From contig CAWJKU010000004.1 of the NCBI GenBank assembly GCA_963843535.1, forward strand, positions 992,001 to 1,056,000: DNA of 64,000 nt. The letters are read 5' to 3'. Below the pieces are notes generated by a model. The model worked only from the letters and a program-made list of their open reading frames with translations, was not told the DNA's origin and searched no databases. The DNA is from CAVUNY01 sp963843535. GTDB taxonomy: Bacteria > Chloroflexota > Anaerolineae > Anaerolineales > Anaerolineaceae. A program made the translations under genes and the position numbers. Of this stretch, positions 20,805 to 30,067 are shown piece by piece; the first letter of the stretch is position 1; every line of letters begins with the position of its first letter.

Positions 20805-20842
20805 TTATTCAACAGAAGAACCTGGACGATAAGGAGCGAATC

Positions 20843-21826
20843 ATGCTAAATTACATCCTGCGCCGTTTGGGCTATATGGCAATCACCCTGGTTATCGTGG
20901 CTGTCCTGGGCTATATCATCATCGAGCTGCCGCCAGGTTCTTATGTCGAGGCTGAGATGAACCGCCTGCGCGCCCAGGGCGGCAACCTGGCGCAAACAGA
21001 GATCGACGCGCTCTACCGGCGGTACGGGCTCGACAAACCCCCAGTAGAACGTTTCTTTGTATGGATCTCCGGCTTTATTCGAGGAGATTTTGGAGAGGCC
21101 TTTGCCTATAATTTGCCTGTCGGCGACCTGATATGGGGCCGGCTGGGATTGACGTTGCTATTTTCAGTCGGTTCGCTGATATTTACATGGGTGATCGCAA
21201 TCGCCTTAGGGGTGTATTCTGCCACCCACCGCTATACCATCACGGATTACGCCATCACGGTGCTGCAGTTTATCGGGCTGTCGGTGCCAAACTTCCTGCT
21301 GGCCCTGGTGCTGATGGTGTTTGCCCAGAATGTGCTTCATATGCAGGTGGGTGGGCTATTTTCATCAGGCTATGAAAATGCCCCCTGGTCCTTTGCCAAG
21401 GTACTGGACTTGCTGAACCACCTGTGGATTCCCATTATTGTGATCAGCGCCAGCGGCACCGCCTGGCTGAGCCGGGTGATGCGCGCCAACCTGCTGGATG
21501 TGCTCAATATGCAGTATGTGCAGACGGCGCGCGCCAAAGGCCTGCAAGAAAACGTGGTGATTTGGAAGCACGCCTTCCGCAATGCCATCCATCCCTTGAT
21601 CATGGTGTTGGGCAGCAGCCTGCCCGGCTTAATTTCGGGCGAAACGATCGTGGCGCTGGTGCTCAATTTGCCCACCGCCGGGCCGTTATATTTCAACGCC
21701 CTGATCCAAAAAGACATGTACCTGGCCGGCGCCTTCCTGATTTTTCTGGCGATTGCCCTGTTGGTGGGCAACCTGTTAGCAGATATTCTGCTGGCCTGGG
21801 TTGACCCGCGCATCCGCTACGAGTAA
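20843..21826 (+). CDS. ABC transporter permease, DppB/OppB type
   Basis: First membrane subunit (327 residues, about six helices) of the family-5 importer. N-terminal RRLGYMAITLVIVAVLGYIIIE and the GLDKPPVERFFVWI segment are typical of DppB/OppB; the EAA-like coupling loop reads ARAKGLQENVVIWKHAFRNA. ATG 20843 is chosen over the in-frame upstream start at 20762 because AAGGAG precedes it and the upstream part covers the intergenic hairpin. Confidence 0.93.
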   Translation: MLNYILRRLGYMAITLVIVAVLGYIIIELPPGSYVEAEMNRLRAQGGNLAQTEIDALYRRYGLDKPPVERFFVWISGFIRGDFGEAFAYNLPVGDLIWGRLGLTLLFSVGSLIFTWVIAIALGVYSATHRYTITDYAITVLQFIGLSVPNFLLALVLMVFAQNVLHMQVGGLFSSGYENAPWSFAKVLDLLNHLWIPIIVISASGTAWLSRVMRANLLDVLNMQYVQTARAKGLQENVVIWKHAFRNAIHPLIMVLGSSLPGLISGETIVALVLNLPTAGPLYFNALIQKDMYLAGAFLIFLAIALLVGNLLADILLAWVDPRIRYE

Positions 21827-21858
21827 AGTGCTGACGCACACTTGAGAGAGAGGATAAA

Positions 21859-22998
21859 ATGACAGAAGTAGCAGCACCTGTTCCGCAAGCTCATGTGGAA
21901 GAACCCGTCAGCAAAGTGGGGCAGCTGTCCCAGGTTACGCTGATGCGCTTGCGCTTTGGCCGCAATAAGCTGGCCATGATCGGCCTGGTCGGCTTGATCG
22001 TGATGTATATCCTGTGCTTCCTGGGACCCTTTCTCGGACCCAATGAGTACAGTTTCCAGAACCCCGATTATATCTTTGGCCCGCCGAGCAAGTTTTCACT
22101 CTCGGGTCCAGAAGGGCAATTTGGGCTTTACATGAATGTACTGATCACCGAGCTCGATCCGGTAGCGTTCAAGTTTGTCTATAAATTTGACGAGACTCAA
22201 AAGCTCCCGGTAAAATTTTTCGTCAAAGGTGACCCGTACACCCTGTTCGGTTTTATCAATACCGATGTCCACTTTATCGGCGTAGACCTGCCGCAGCGCA
22301 TTTACCTGTCGGGCGCCGATTCGATCGGGCGGGATATCTTCACACGCAGCCTGGTGGGCGGGCAGATCTCGATGACGGTCGGTCTGTTGGGGGTGGCGCT
22401 GAGCCTGGTCCTGGGCTCGATCCTGGGCACGGCTTCGGGCTACTGGATGGGATTGGCGGACGACATCATCCAGCGCGCGATAGAAGTGATCAGCTCTTTC
22501 CCCACCATCCCACTGTGGGCCGCCCTGGCGGCTGCCTTGCCGCCCATCTCAGGGAGTTTCACAGCGATTCACCGCTATTTCCTGATCACGGTGGTGCTCT
22601 CCTTTGTGGGGTGGACCGGGCTGGCGCGCCAGCTGCGCGCCAAAGTGATGGCTTACCGCTCGGCTGATTTCTGCCAGGCCGCTATCGCCGCCGGCGCCAC
22701 CGACACGCGCATCATCTTTGTGCACATGCTGCCCAACGCCGCCAGCCACATCATCGTGACGGCTGCCCTGGCCATTCCCGGGATGATCCTGGGCGAAACC
22801 GCGTTGAGCTTCCTGGGATTGGGCATCCTGCCTCCAATGGTCAGTTGGGGCGCCCTGCTGCGCGATTCCCAGCAGATCTCTGCAATCCTGCTGGCCCCCT
22901 GGCTGCTGATCCCAGGCGTGTTGGTGATCATCACGGTACTGTTCTTCAGCCTGGTGGGGGATGGCATTCGTGATGCAGTCGATCCCTATTCGATCTAA
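21859..22998 (+). CDS. ABC transporter permease, DppC/OppC type
   Basis: Second membrane subunit (379 residues). It has a DppC-like N-terminal helix (MIGLVGLIVMYILCFLGPFL), a long extracytoplasmic loop, SGADSIGRDIFTRSLVGG (the family LGTDxxGRDxxSR motif), and an EAA loop AAIAAGATDTRIIFVHMLPN. Follows the first permease by 32 bases and pairs with it. Confidence 0.93.
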   Translation: MTEVAAPVPQAHVEEPVSKVGQLSQVTLMRLRFGRNKLAMIGLVGLIVMYILCFLGPFLGPNEYSFQNPDYIFGPPSKFSLSGPEGQFGLYMNVLITELDPVAFKFVYKFDETQKLPVKFFVKGDPYTLFGFINTDVHFIGVDLPQRIYLSGADSIGRDIFTRSLVGGQISMTVGLLGVALSLVLGSILGTASGYWMGLADDIIQRAIEVISSFPTIPLWAALAAALPPISGSFTAIHRYFLITVVLSFVGWTGLARQLRAKVMAYRSADFCQAAIAAGATDTRIIFVHMLPNAASHIIVTAALAIPGMILGETALSFLGLGILPPMVSWGALLRDSQQISAILLAPWLLIPGVLVIITVLFFSLVGDGIRDAVDPYSI

Positions 22999-23001
22999 CC
23001 C

Positions 23002-24072
23002 ATGAAAGGCAGTGAGAATCCAATGAGCCAAATACCGGGTGAAACAACTGCAGTAAAAGCTGATACCGTACTTCGGATCAACAACCTCCATACCTATTTC
23101 TACACCGATATCGGAATTTCCAAAGCATTGAACGGCGTGACACTGGACATACCGGCGCGGAAGGTGATGGGGGTGGTGGGAGAAAGCGGCTGTGGAAAGA
23201 GCGTCACTGCCCTTTCCTGCCTGCGCCTCCTGCCAAAATCGGCCAAAATTATGAAGGGAGATATCACCTTATTCCGCCCCAAGGAAAGCGGTCTGCAAAC
23301 GGTGACCCTGACTAATCTGGATCCCATGGGTGCTGAAATCCGCAGTATCCGGGGTGAAGAGCTGGCGATGATCTTCCAGGAGCCGATGACTTCGCTCAAT
23401 CCCTCCTACACGGTAGGGGATCAAATCGCGGAAGCGATCATTCTCCACCAGAAAGTGGACGCAGAAGAAGCCAAGACCCGCACCATAAAAATATTGGACC
23501 AGGTGGGCATGGCCAACGCCAAGGGCATCTTCTCACGCTTTCCGCACGAGCTGAGCGGCGGGATGCGCCAGCGCGCGATGATTGCCATGGGATTGTCGTG
23601 CAACCCGGCGGTGCTGTTCGCCGATGAGCCGACCACTGCCCTGGACGTGACTACCGAAGCCCAGATCCTGGATCTGATGCGCGATTTGCAGTCAGAGTTG
23701 GGCATGACCATCGTCTTTATCACCCATAACCTGGGTGTGGTGGCGCAGATGTGCGACAATGTGGCAGTCATGTACCTGGGTCGCATCGTCGAACAGGCTG
23801 CCATTGATCCTTTGTTTTATAATCCCCTGCATCCCTACACCAAGGCCCTGTTGAATTCCATTCCGCATGCCGGGAGCAGGGAGCACACCCGCCTGCAGCC
23901 GATCCGGGGTGTGGTGCCCGATCCTTATTCCAGCATCAAAGGATGTGCTTTTCACCCGCGCTGCAGCGCTTTCATGCCTGGGAAGTGCGATCAAGCCATG
24001 CCGGCCCTCACTACGATGGCGGATGGGCATACCGTGCGGTGCTTCTTGTACTCGGATAAGGTGGAAGAATGA
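23002..24072 (+). CDS. ABC transporter ATP-binding protein, DppD/OppD type
   Basis: ATPase subunit of the importer, 356 residues. Walker A GESGCGKS, Q-loop FQEPMTSLNP, signature LSGGMRQR, Walker B VLFADEPTTALD and switch His in FITHN are intact. The C-terminal oligopeptide-transporter domain with CAFHPRC and a second CDQAMP pair may hold an Fe-S cluster, as known for relatives. Start could also be ATG 23023. Overlaps the next ATPase gene by 4 bases. Confidence 0.93.
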   Translation: MKGSENPMSQIPGETTAVKADTVLRINNLHTYFYTDIGISKALNGVTLDIPARKVMGVVGESGCGKSVTALSCLRLLPKSAKIMKGDITLFRPKESGLQTVTLTNLDPMGAEIRSIRGEELAMIFQEPMTSLNPSYTVGDQIAEAIILHQKVDAEEAKTRTIKILDQVGMANAKGIFSRFPHELSGGMRQRAMIAMGLSCNPAVLFADEPTTALDVTTEAQILDLMRDLQSELGMTIVFITHNLGVVAQMCDNVAVMYLGRIVEQAAIDPLFYNPLHPYTKALLNSIPHAGSREHTRLQPIRGVVPDPYSSIKGCAFHPRCSAFMPGKCDQAMPALTTMADGHTVRCFLYSDKVEE

Positions 24073-25116
24073 GCGACCAACCATTAACCACGAATAAAGA
24101 TGATCTTCTGTTAGAGGTTACCGACCTCAAGAAACATTTCCCGGTCCAGGGTGGGTTCATTAAAAAAGGCGTGGGCACCGTAAAAGCCGTGGATGGGGTC
24201 AACCTGTTCGTGAAAAAAGGCGAGACTCTTGGCCTGGTGGGCGAGAGCGGCTGCGGTAAAACAACCGCCGGCCGGACGATCATGCGCCTGCTGGACACCA
24301 ACCGCCGGCACAATCCTCTTCAATGACCCCAAACAGGGCTGGATCCACCTGGAAAATTTGGACCGGAAACAGATGCGCGCTGTGCGGCCCAACATGCAGA
24401 TTATCTTCCAGGATCCTTTCTCTTCGCTGGATCCGCGCATGACGGTGGAACGGATCGTGGGTGAGCCGCTGGTGATCAATAATCTGTTCAGCGGGCAAGA
24501 TTTGAAGGACCGGGTGGCTGAGCTGCTGCGGGTGGTTGGGATGCGCCCCGAGTACATGAGCCGCTATCCGCACGCCTTCAGTGGTGGGCAGCGCCAGCGC
24601 CTGGGAATTGCCCGCGCGCTGGCATTAAACCCCAAGCTGATCGTTTGCGATGAGCCCGTATCGGCGCTGGATGTCTCGATCCAGGCCCAGGTGATCAACC
24701 TGCTGGAAGACCTGCAGAAAGATTTCAACCTGACCTATATCTTTGTGGCGCATGACTTGAGCGTGGTCGAGCATATCTCTGACCGGGTGGCGGTGATGTA
24801 TGTGGGCCGCCTGGTAGAGCTGGCCAAGACGGAAGACCTGTACTACTCGCCGCTGCATCCCTACTCCGAAGCGCTGATGGCGGCCGTGCCCAAGCCCGAT
24901 CCGCGCCGGCGCGACCGGCCGATCAAGCTGCCGGGCGAAGTCGCCAGCCCGGTCAACCCACCTTCAGGCTGCTACTTCCATCCGCGCTGCCGCTACGCGA
25001 AAGATATCTGTTCGAAGGAAATCCCTCCATTAAGAGAAGTCGCTCCGGAACGGTTTGCGGCCTGTCATTTCGCGGGCGAGCTGGATTTACGTGGGATTGC
25101 AACAACTGGAGCTTAA
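24069..25116 (+). CDS. ABC transporter ATP-binding protein, DppF/OppF type (one frameshift)
   Basis: Second ATPase of the importer. Walker A GESGCGKTT, Q-loop FQDPFSSLDPRM, signature FSGGQRQR, Walker B LIVCDEPVSALD and the C-terminal CYFHPRC motif are present. An extra A at 24297 shifts the frame within what should read LLDPTAGTILFNDP; repaired length is 348 residues. The two ATPases would form a heterodimer under the two permeases. Confidence 0.92.
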
Positions 25117-25117
25117 G

Positions 25118-25510
25118 TTGAAAAAGAGTTTTAATTGGGACAGCTGGCAGGTAAGCATCGGCATGGTCGTGGCCTGGTTGGTGACGAGCGTTGGGGTGTT
25201 GTATTCTGCCCTTTATATCCGCGAAGTCATCATCCGAATTGCCAGTTTTTTCCAGGTAGCATCCGAGCAGGCTTATAAGCAAAGGGGCGGGATCGGGTTT
25301 GACTTCACCCCCGGGCGCGTCGTGTTCTTTCTTGACAATCTCATCCTGATTGTCCTGGGTATCGCGGTGATCGCTGTCGTGATTTGGATCGAGTATTACT
25401 TCCGCAAAGGGCGCCCCCAGGGATTGCTGTTGAAGCGGATCGCGAAAGTCGTCGGGGTCGAGGTGGGGATCATCCTGGTCTCGATCATTTTCTTGCTCGT
25501 GGCCGTGTAA
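25118..25510 (+). CDS. Small three-helix membrane protein
   Basis: A 130-residue protein of unknown function with three predicted membrane helices (about residues 12-32, 68-92 and 110-130). The TTG start is supported by GGAG at 25108-25111 and lies one base after the OppF stop, so it is very likely co-translated with the transporter. It could be an accessory subunit of the importer; nothing in the sequence shows this directly. Confidence 0.65.
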   Translation: MKKSFNWDSWQVSIGMVVAWLVTSVGVLYSALYIREVIIRIASFFQVASEQAYKQRGGIGFDFTPGRVVFFLDNLILIVLGIAVIAVVIWIEYYFRKGRPQGLLLKRIAKVVGVEVGIILVSIIFLLVAV

Positions 25511-25551
25511 AGGAGCTTTTCCCCCAGGCCGGGGGACACTTACCCAAAAGA

Positions 25552-25597
25552 AACAGCCATCAGGGCGGAATATCCGCTCCTGATGGCTGTTATTTTT
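25552..25597 (+). terminator. Terminator of the ABC transporter operon
   Basis: A 13-bp stem (25552-25564 with 25579-25591) encloses a second GCGG/CCGC stem, and is followed by ATTTTTA. It ends the operon ahead of the convergent zinc-ribbon gene. Confidence 0.88.
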
Positions 25598-25615
25598 ATC
25601 CGTGCCATCAGCGAT

Positions 25616-26224
25616 TTATGGCTTCCAGGTTTTGTTGCGCGCTTTTGGAGGATCGGTAAATTCGATTTCCTTTTCCAGCGAATCCAGTTTGAGATCCAGT
25701 TTATCAAGGGATCGCAGCAGCTGTTTCTGGCGCGAGTTCCAACGCCAGCGCCTGATCAATGCAAGAGGACCGATGGCCGGGTTGCTAAGCTTTATTTTGA
25801 GCCCGTCATATTCTTTCTGGGCAGTTTGCACGACCATCAGCGAATTCCAGTATTGGGTCTCCAATGGGGAGACCATCATGCGCTTTAAAAATTCCTGGCT
25901 CATACTGCTCATCATTTCTACGGCGAGCATGCGCTGGTTTTCTTCCAAATCTGCTTTAAATGCGAGTTGGAGGGAGGTATAGGCCTGCATGAAAATATCC
26001 AGCGCCTCTCGCTCTTTTGCCAGGAACTGGCGGAGCTTCTTGGGATTTATTTTTTGGTAGATATCCTGGGCTTCTTTAAATGCATCCAATCCGCGCAGGT
26101 AAGCAAACTGCGAGTCTACGTCGAGCTTCTGGCCACAATGACTGCATGAAACTTTCCAGACATCACCCGGGATCAATATCTCTGCGTCACAATACGGACA
26201 GGTGATAGGAAGGGTGGCATCCAT
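25616..26224 (-). CDS. Zinc-ribbon, helix-rich protein of unknown function
   Basis: A 202-residue protein with an N-terminal zinc ribbon (CPYC ... CSHC, about residues 9-31) followed by an almost entirely helical, charged body likely to form coiled coils. No signal peptide or membrane segment. It follows the 26242-26730 gene by 17 bases, so the two probably share an operon and perhaps a complex. Function not recognised. Confidence 0.7.
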   Translation of the reverse strand: MDATLPITCPYCDAEILIPGDVWKVSCSHCGQKLDVDSQFAYLRGLDAFKEAQDIYQKINPKKLRQFLAKEREALDIFMQAYTSLQLAFKADLEENQRMLAVEMMSSMSQEFLKRMMVSPLETQYWNSLMVVQTAQKEYDGLKIKLSNPAIGPLALIRRWRWNSRQKQLLRSLDKLDLKLDSLEKEIEFTDPPKARNKTWKP

Positions 26225-26241
26225 AGCGAGACTGAAAGATC

Positions 26242-26730
26242 TTAGCTTATCTGGATCGTGGTAATGGCATTAAAGAACATCGGCAGCCAGTACTCAAAGT
26301 CTTCTGGGGTTTTACCCTGGGCGATGATCACCAGCTGGGCATTGGCCCAATACACATTCCGCACCCAGCGTTTGCGCCGGATTTCACCTTCCAGGAAAGA
26401 AAATCGAGCATCAAATAAATTTATCGTATTCGAAAGCGATTCATCGAACAGCTCGATTTCTACCCCGGGAAGAGAGCGAATGTCTTGCTGGAAGGCCTCA
26501 CGCAAGATGTCCATATCATCCCGGGTGGTCTTCACTTTGAGCATTTTCTTTTCTACCAGGAGGCTGGTATTGATATCATCCGCATAGGGCGAGGCTAGAA
26601 AGCCTCTATGGTTGCGTTTTAACTTGGTCTCATGCCAATCGCTGGGCAGCCAGACCGAATATCCGCCTGTTTTATCAACGCGGCATCTTAAGCCTGTGTA
26701 GGCCGGGTGCCCATTTAATTCATTTACCAT
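26242..26730 (-). CDS. Uncharacterised protein, 162 residues
   Basis: The start is fixed by GGAGGA five bases before ATG 26730; the longer open frame that extends upstream into the mannosidase gene is spurious. The protein begins MVNELNGHPAYTGLRC and contains GGYSVWLPSDWHE and an alternating alpha/beta pattern like small surface or PsbP/DUF1795-type domains that begin with a GYSVxxPxxW motif. That resemblance is weak. It pairs with the zinc-ribbon gene downstream. Confidence 0.65.
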   Translation of the reverse strand: MVNELNGHPAYTGLRCRVDKTGGYSVWLPSDWHETKLKRNHRGFLASPYADDINTSLLVEKKMLKVKTTRDDMDILREAFQQDIRSLPGVEIELFDESLSNTINLFDARFSFLEGEIRRKRWVRNVYWANAQLVIIAQGKTPEDFEYWLPMFFNAITTIQIS

Positions 26731-26868
26731 GCGTTCCTCCAATGAAATATTAACCACGAGAAATGTGATTATAGCAGGGAAAATAGAGTAAGAAAAGAGA
26801 TTGAGATAAATTGCAGAAGGCATTGGGTTTATAATCGCTTCAATCATTAAAAATAAAAGGAATTGCAT

Positions 26869-29800
26869 ATGGCACTCACAGAAGGTTGGAAGCGTCGTCT
26901 CGAACGGTGGCAGAAAGCCATAACCGAAAGCGTCTATTCTCCTTTGAGTCCGGTCGAGCTGTCCGGATTCACCACCCTGGATCAGCTGACGCCGGAACAG
27001 GCTACAGCCCATAGGTTTAATCCCATGCCTGCTGGCACAGCCTGGGGCGCCAAATGGGAATACGGGTGGTTTAAGGCGCAAGTTGTTCTGCCTGAAGCCG
27101 CGGGTGGGAAAAGGATTGTTTTGGCGGTCGATGAAAATGTTCTGGATATCAACTGGCATTTCGCGACGGAAGGTTTGGTTTGGGTGAATGGACGTGAAGT
27201 TGGGGCACTCGACTTTGGCCACAAAGAAATTACCCTGACCCCCAACGGCCGTCCAGGCGAGAAATTTGATATCTTGATGGAAATTTATGCTGGTCATGGA
27301 GTGCGCAACGAGGGCGGCGGGCCGGCTTTGTATGGCAAGCAGACTGTACCCGAACCTGGACCGACCCAGATGGTCGTTCAGCAGCCCAGTTTAGGAATCT
27401 GGCGCGAGGAAGTCTTTCAACTCGCGGTGGATTTCATCACCTTAAAGATGGCTCGTGAAGGGTTGGATCAAAATTCGCTGCGAGTAGCAGAAATCGACCG
27501 CGGCTTGATGGATGCGACCAACATCATCGATATGGAGCTGCCTGAAATTGAAATGCTGGAAACGGTGAAAGCGGGGCGGGCGCGACTGAAACCGCTGCTG
27601 GAATGCGTCAATGGGTCTACGGCGCCGGATTTCTTCGCGTTCGGTCACGGGCATCTGGATATAGAATGGCTGTGGCCTTTAGCTGAGACTGAGCGCAAGA
27701 TGGCGCGTACGGTAGGCACCCAGTTAAAATTGATGGAAGAATACCCGGATTATAAATTTCTTCAAAGCCAACCCCATCTGATGAATATGCTCAAAAAGCG
27801 CTATCCGGATTTATATGCACGCTTTAAATCCGCTGTAAAATCTGGCAATATTATTATCGAAGGCGGAATGTGGGTGGAAGCAGATACGAATATTACCGGG
27901 GGTGAGAGCCTTATCCGCCAGTTTATCCACGGGAAGCGTTTTATGAAAGACGAGTACGGCGTCGACAGCCAGATATTATGGCTGCCGGATGTCTTCGGAT
28001 ATTCTGGCGCGCTGCCCCAGATTATGGCGGGCTGCGGTGTGACCGGCTTTATGACCTCTAAAATCTTCTGGATCTATAACGGCGGCGACCCCTTCCCCTA
28101 TAATAATTTTATATGGGAAGGGATCGACGGCAGCGGGGTAAAAGCCCATCTATTCAACGGTTACGGCCATTTTCCCATGCCATCCGATCTGCTAGAGCAG
28201 TGGAACACGCGCAACCAGCGCAACAACATCTCTTCGCTGGTTTATGCCATCGGTTGGGGAGACGGCGGTGGTGGGGCGAGCCGTGCGCACCTGGAATTCC
28301 TCAAACGACAAAAAGACCTCGAAGGGATTCCGCGCGTGCGCATGTCTGGACCGGTGGAATTCTTCAAGGACCTGGAAACCCGCGGTCCGATTAAAAACCG
28401 CTACGTAGGAGAGCTTTACTTCCAAAATCACCGGGGTACATATACAACCCAGGCCAAAACCAAAAAAGGCAACCGCAAGAGCGAAATTGCCCTGCGGGAA
28501 GCAGAATTGTGGGGTACGGCTGCCCGCGCCCTGAAAGGCATGGAATTCGGTCCAACCACCCTGGATGCGGCCTGGAAGATCGTGCTGCTGCACCAATTTC
28601 ATGATGCTTTGCCTGGTTCATCGATCAACCGGGTCTACCAGGAAATTGAGCGGGATCATGAAGCCGTCATCGCCCAGGCGCAGGATCAGGCTCACCGGGC
28701 CGCCGGCGAATTGGTGAAAGAGGCCACAGCCTCTGCCGCGGCCTTTAACTCCTTATCCTGGCCGCGCACCGCGCTGGTCGCGCTGCCGGAAGGTGTGACC
28801 AGTGTTGGCCTTCAGCAGAAGGTGGGGAGCCAGTTTATGGTTGAAGTCGACCTTCCGGCCTGTGGATGGGCTGCAATCCCCCTGAAGGGGCAGCCTGCTG
28901 AACCTCTGGCGGGAACGGTGACTGCTACCAGCCGCAGCCTGGAAAATGAATATCTGCGGGTGCAGTTCAACGATTTGGGTGAAATCACCAGCCTGGTGGA
29001 TAAAGAAACCGGACGAGAACTGGCTGCTGGTGCCTGTAACAGTTTCAAGATGTTTAAAGATGTGCCGGCCTGGTTCGATGCCTGGGATATCGATCCGCAG
29101 TACATGGATGCCCCGGTGGAGCTGCCTGAAAAAGCCAGTCTGACCCTGCATACCGCCGGACCGTTAGTCGCCCAACTTAAGCTCACTCGTAATTTGTCCG
29201 AAAAATCTTTACTTACTCAGGTAATCAGGCTGCGCCGGGGCAGCCGCAGGATCGATTTTGAAACTACGGTTGACTGGCAGGAAAGCCATAAAATACTGAA
29301 GGTTGCTTTCCCGGTGGATATATATGCGGATACTGCCATCCACGAGATCCAATTCGGACATATCCGCCGTCCCAACCATTTTTCTCGACCGTATGATGCC
29401 GACCGGTTTGAGGTCAGCAACCACAAATGGTCGGCCCTGGCAGAAGAGAAGCGGGGGGTGGCGGTGTTGAATGACTGTAAATACGGTCTGAACGTGCTGG
29501 GGAACCAGATCAACCTGACACTGCTCAAGTCATCCCTCGCCCCGGATATGGCAGCGGATAAAGGTATGCAGGCCTTCACGTACGCGGTCTACGCCTGGAA
29601 CGGAAGCCTGGCGGAAAGTGGGGTGGTGAAAGAAGCCTACGACCTTAATATCCCGGCCTGGTCAGTCCGGGGAGCGGTCGACGGCCCCGTATCGCTTTTT
29701 TCACTCAACGCGGAAAATATCGTGATCGAAGCGGTCAAACCAGCAGAAGATGGGAGCTCAAATGTGGTCGTCCGGCTTTATGAAGCGATGCGTTCGAAGA

Positions 29801-29952
29801 CCAGCTGCCATTTGAAAACGAGCTTGCCGGTGAAGGGCGCTGTGCAGTCAAATATGCTCGAATCCAGACAACAGGACCTGATATGTAAGGATGGTGTGAT
29901 CGAGTTAGAGTTCCGTCCGTTTGAAATCAAAACGGTGATTCTGAGCCTGTAG
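26869..29952 (+). CDS. Alpha-mannosidase, GH38
   Basis: A 1,027-residue family 38 glycoside hydrolase, full length for bacterial/class II-type enzymes. Zinc ligands lie in GHGHLDIEWLWP (about residue 257), the nucleophile Asp in LPDVFGYSGALPQI (about residue 372), and a further zinc-ligand His in LLHQFHDALPG. An N-terminal domain precedes the catalytic barrel, and beta-rich C-terminal domains follow. No signal peptide, so it acts inside the cell on imported mannosides. ATG 26869 follows AAAAGG; a -10-like TATAAT is at 26830-26835. It has its own terminator. Being next to an oligosaccharide-capable ABC importer suggests the two are functionally linked. Confidence 0.95.
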   Translation: MALTEGWKRRLERWQKAITESVYSPLSPVELSGFTTLDQLTPEQATAHRFNPMPAGTAWGAKWEYGWFKAQVVLPEAAGGKRIVLAVDENVLDINWHFATEGLVWVNGREVGALDFGHKEITLTPNGRPGEKFDILMEIYAGHGVRNEGGGPALYGKQTVPEPGPTQMVVQQPSLGIWREEVFQLAVDFITLKMAREGLDQNSLRVAEIDRGLMDATNIIDMELPEIEMLETVKAGRARLKPLLECVNGSTAPDFFAFGHGHLDIEWLWPLAETERKMARTVGTQLKLMEEYPDYKFLQSQPHLMNMLKKRYPDLYARFKSAVKSGNIIIEGGMWVEADTNITGGESLIRQFIHGKRFMKDEYGVDSQILWLPDVFGYSGALPQIMAGCGVTGFMTSKIFWIYNGGDPFPYNNFIWEGIDGSGVKAHLFNGYGHFPMPSDLLEQWNTRNQRNNISSLVYAIGWGDGGGGASRAHLEFLKRQKDLEGIPRVRMSGPVEFFKDLETRGPIKNRYVGELYFQNHRGTYTTQAKTKKGNRKSEIALREAELWGTAARALKGMEFGPTTLDAAWKIVLLHQFHDALPGSSINRVYQEIERDHEAVIAQAQDQAHRAAGELVKEATASAAAFNSLSWPRTALVALPEGVTSVGLQQKVGSQFMVEVDLPACGWAAIPLKGQPAEPLAGTVTATSRSLENEYLRVQFNDLGEITSLVDKETGRELAAGACNSFKMFKDVPAWFDAWDIDPQYMDAPVELPEKASLTLHTAGPLVAQLKLTRNLSEKSLLTQVIRLRRGSRRIDFETTVDWQESHKILKVAFPVDIYADTAIHEIQFGHIRRPNHFSRPYDADRFEVSNHKWSALAEEKRGVAVLNDCKYGLNVLGNQINLTLLKSSLAPDMAADKGMQAFTYAVYAWNGSLAESGVVKEAYDLNIPAWSVRGAVDGPVSLFSLNAENIVIEAVKPAEDGSSNVVVRLYEAMRSKTSCHLKTSLPVKGAVQSNMLESRQQDLICKDGVIELEFRPFEIKTVILSL

Positions 29953-29959
29953 CACTGGC

Positions 29960-30004
29960 AAAAAGCGCCTCCACCTAACTCTACGGGTGGAGGCGCTTTT
30001 TATT
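29960..30004 (+). terminator. Terminator after the alpha-mannosidase gene
   Basis: A perfect 16-bp stem beginning AAAAAGCGCC (29960-29975) and ending GGCGCTTTTT (30001), with a 10-nt loop. The A/T ends make it active in principle in both directions. Confidence 0.92.
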
Positions 30005-30067
30005 ATTCGACGATCCAATAATGGCGAATCCTGGCACGAAAAGTACGTGGGTTAACAAGGGGTCGAA

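Noticed and set aside
20762..20842. Earlier start for the first permease
   Set aside because: It would translate the intergenic 12-bp hairpin; AAGGAG precedes ATG 20843.
26731..27297. Upstream extension of the 162-residue minus-strand protein to 351 residues
   Set aside because: It runs antisense through the start of the alpha-mannosidase gene, and a strong GGAGGA directly precedes ATG 26730.
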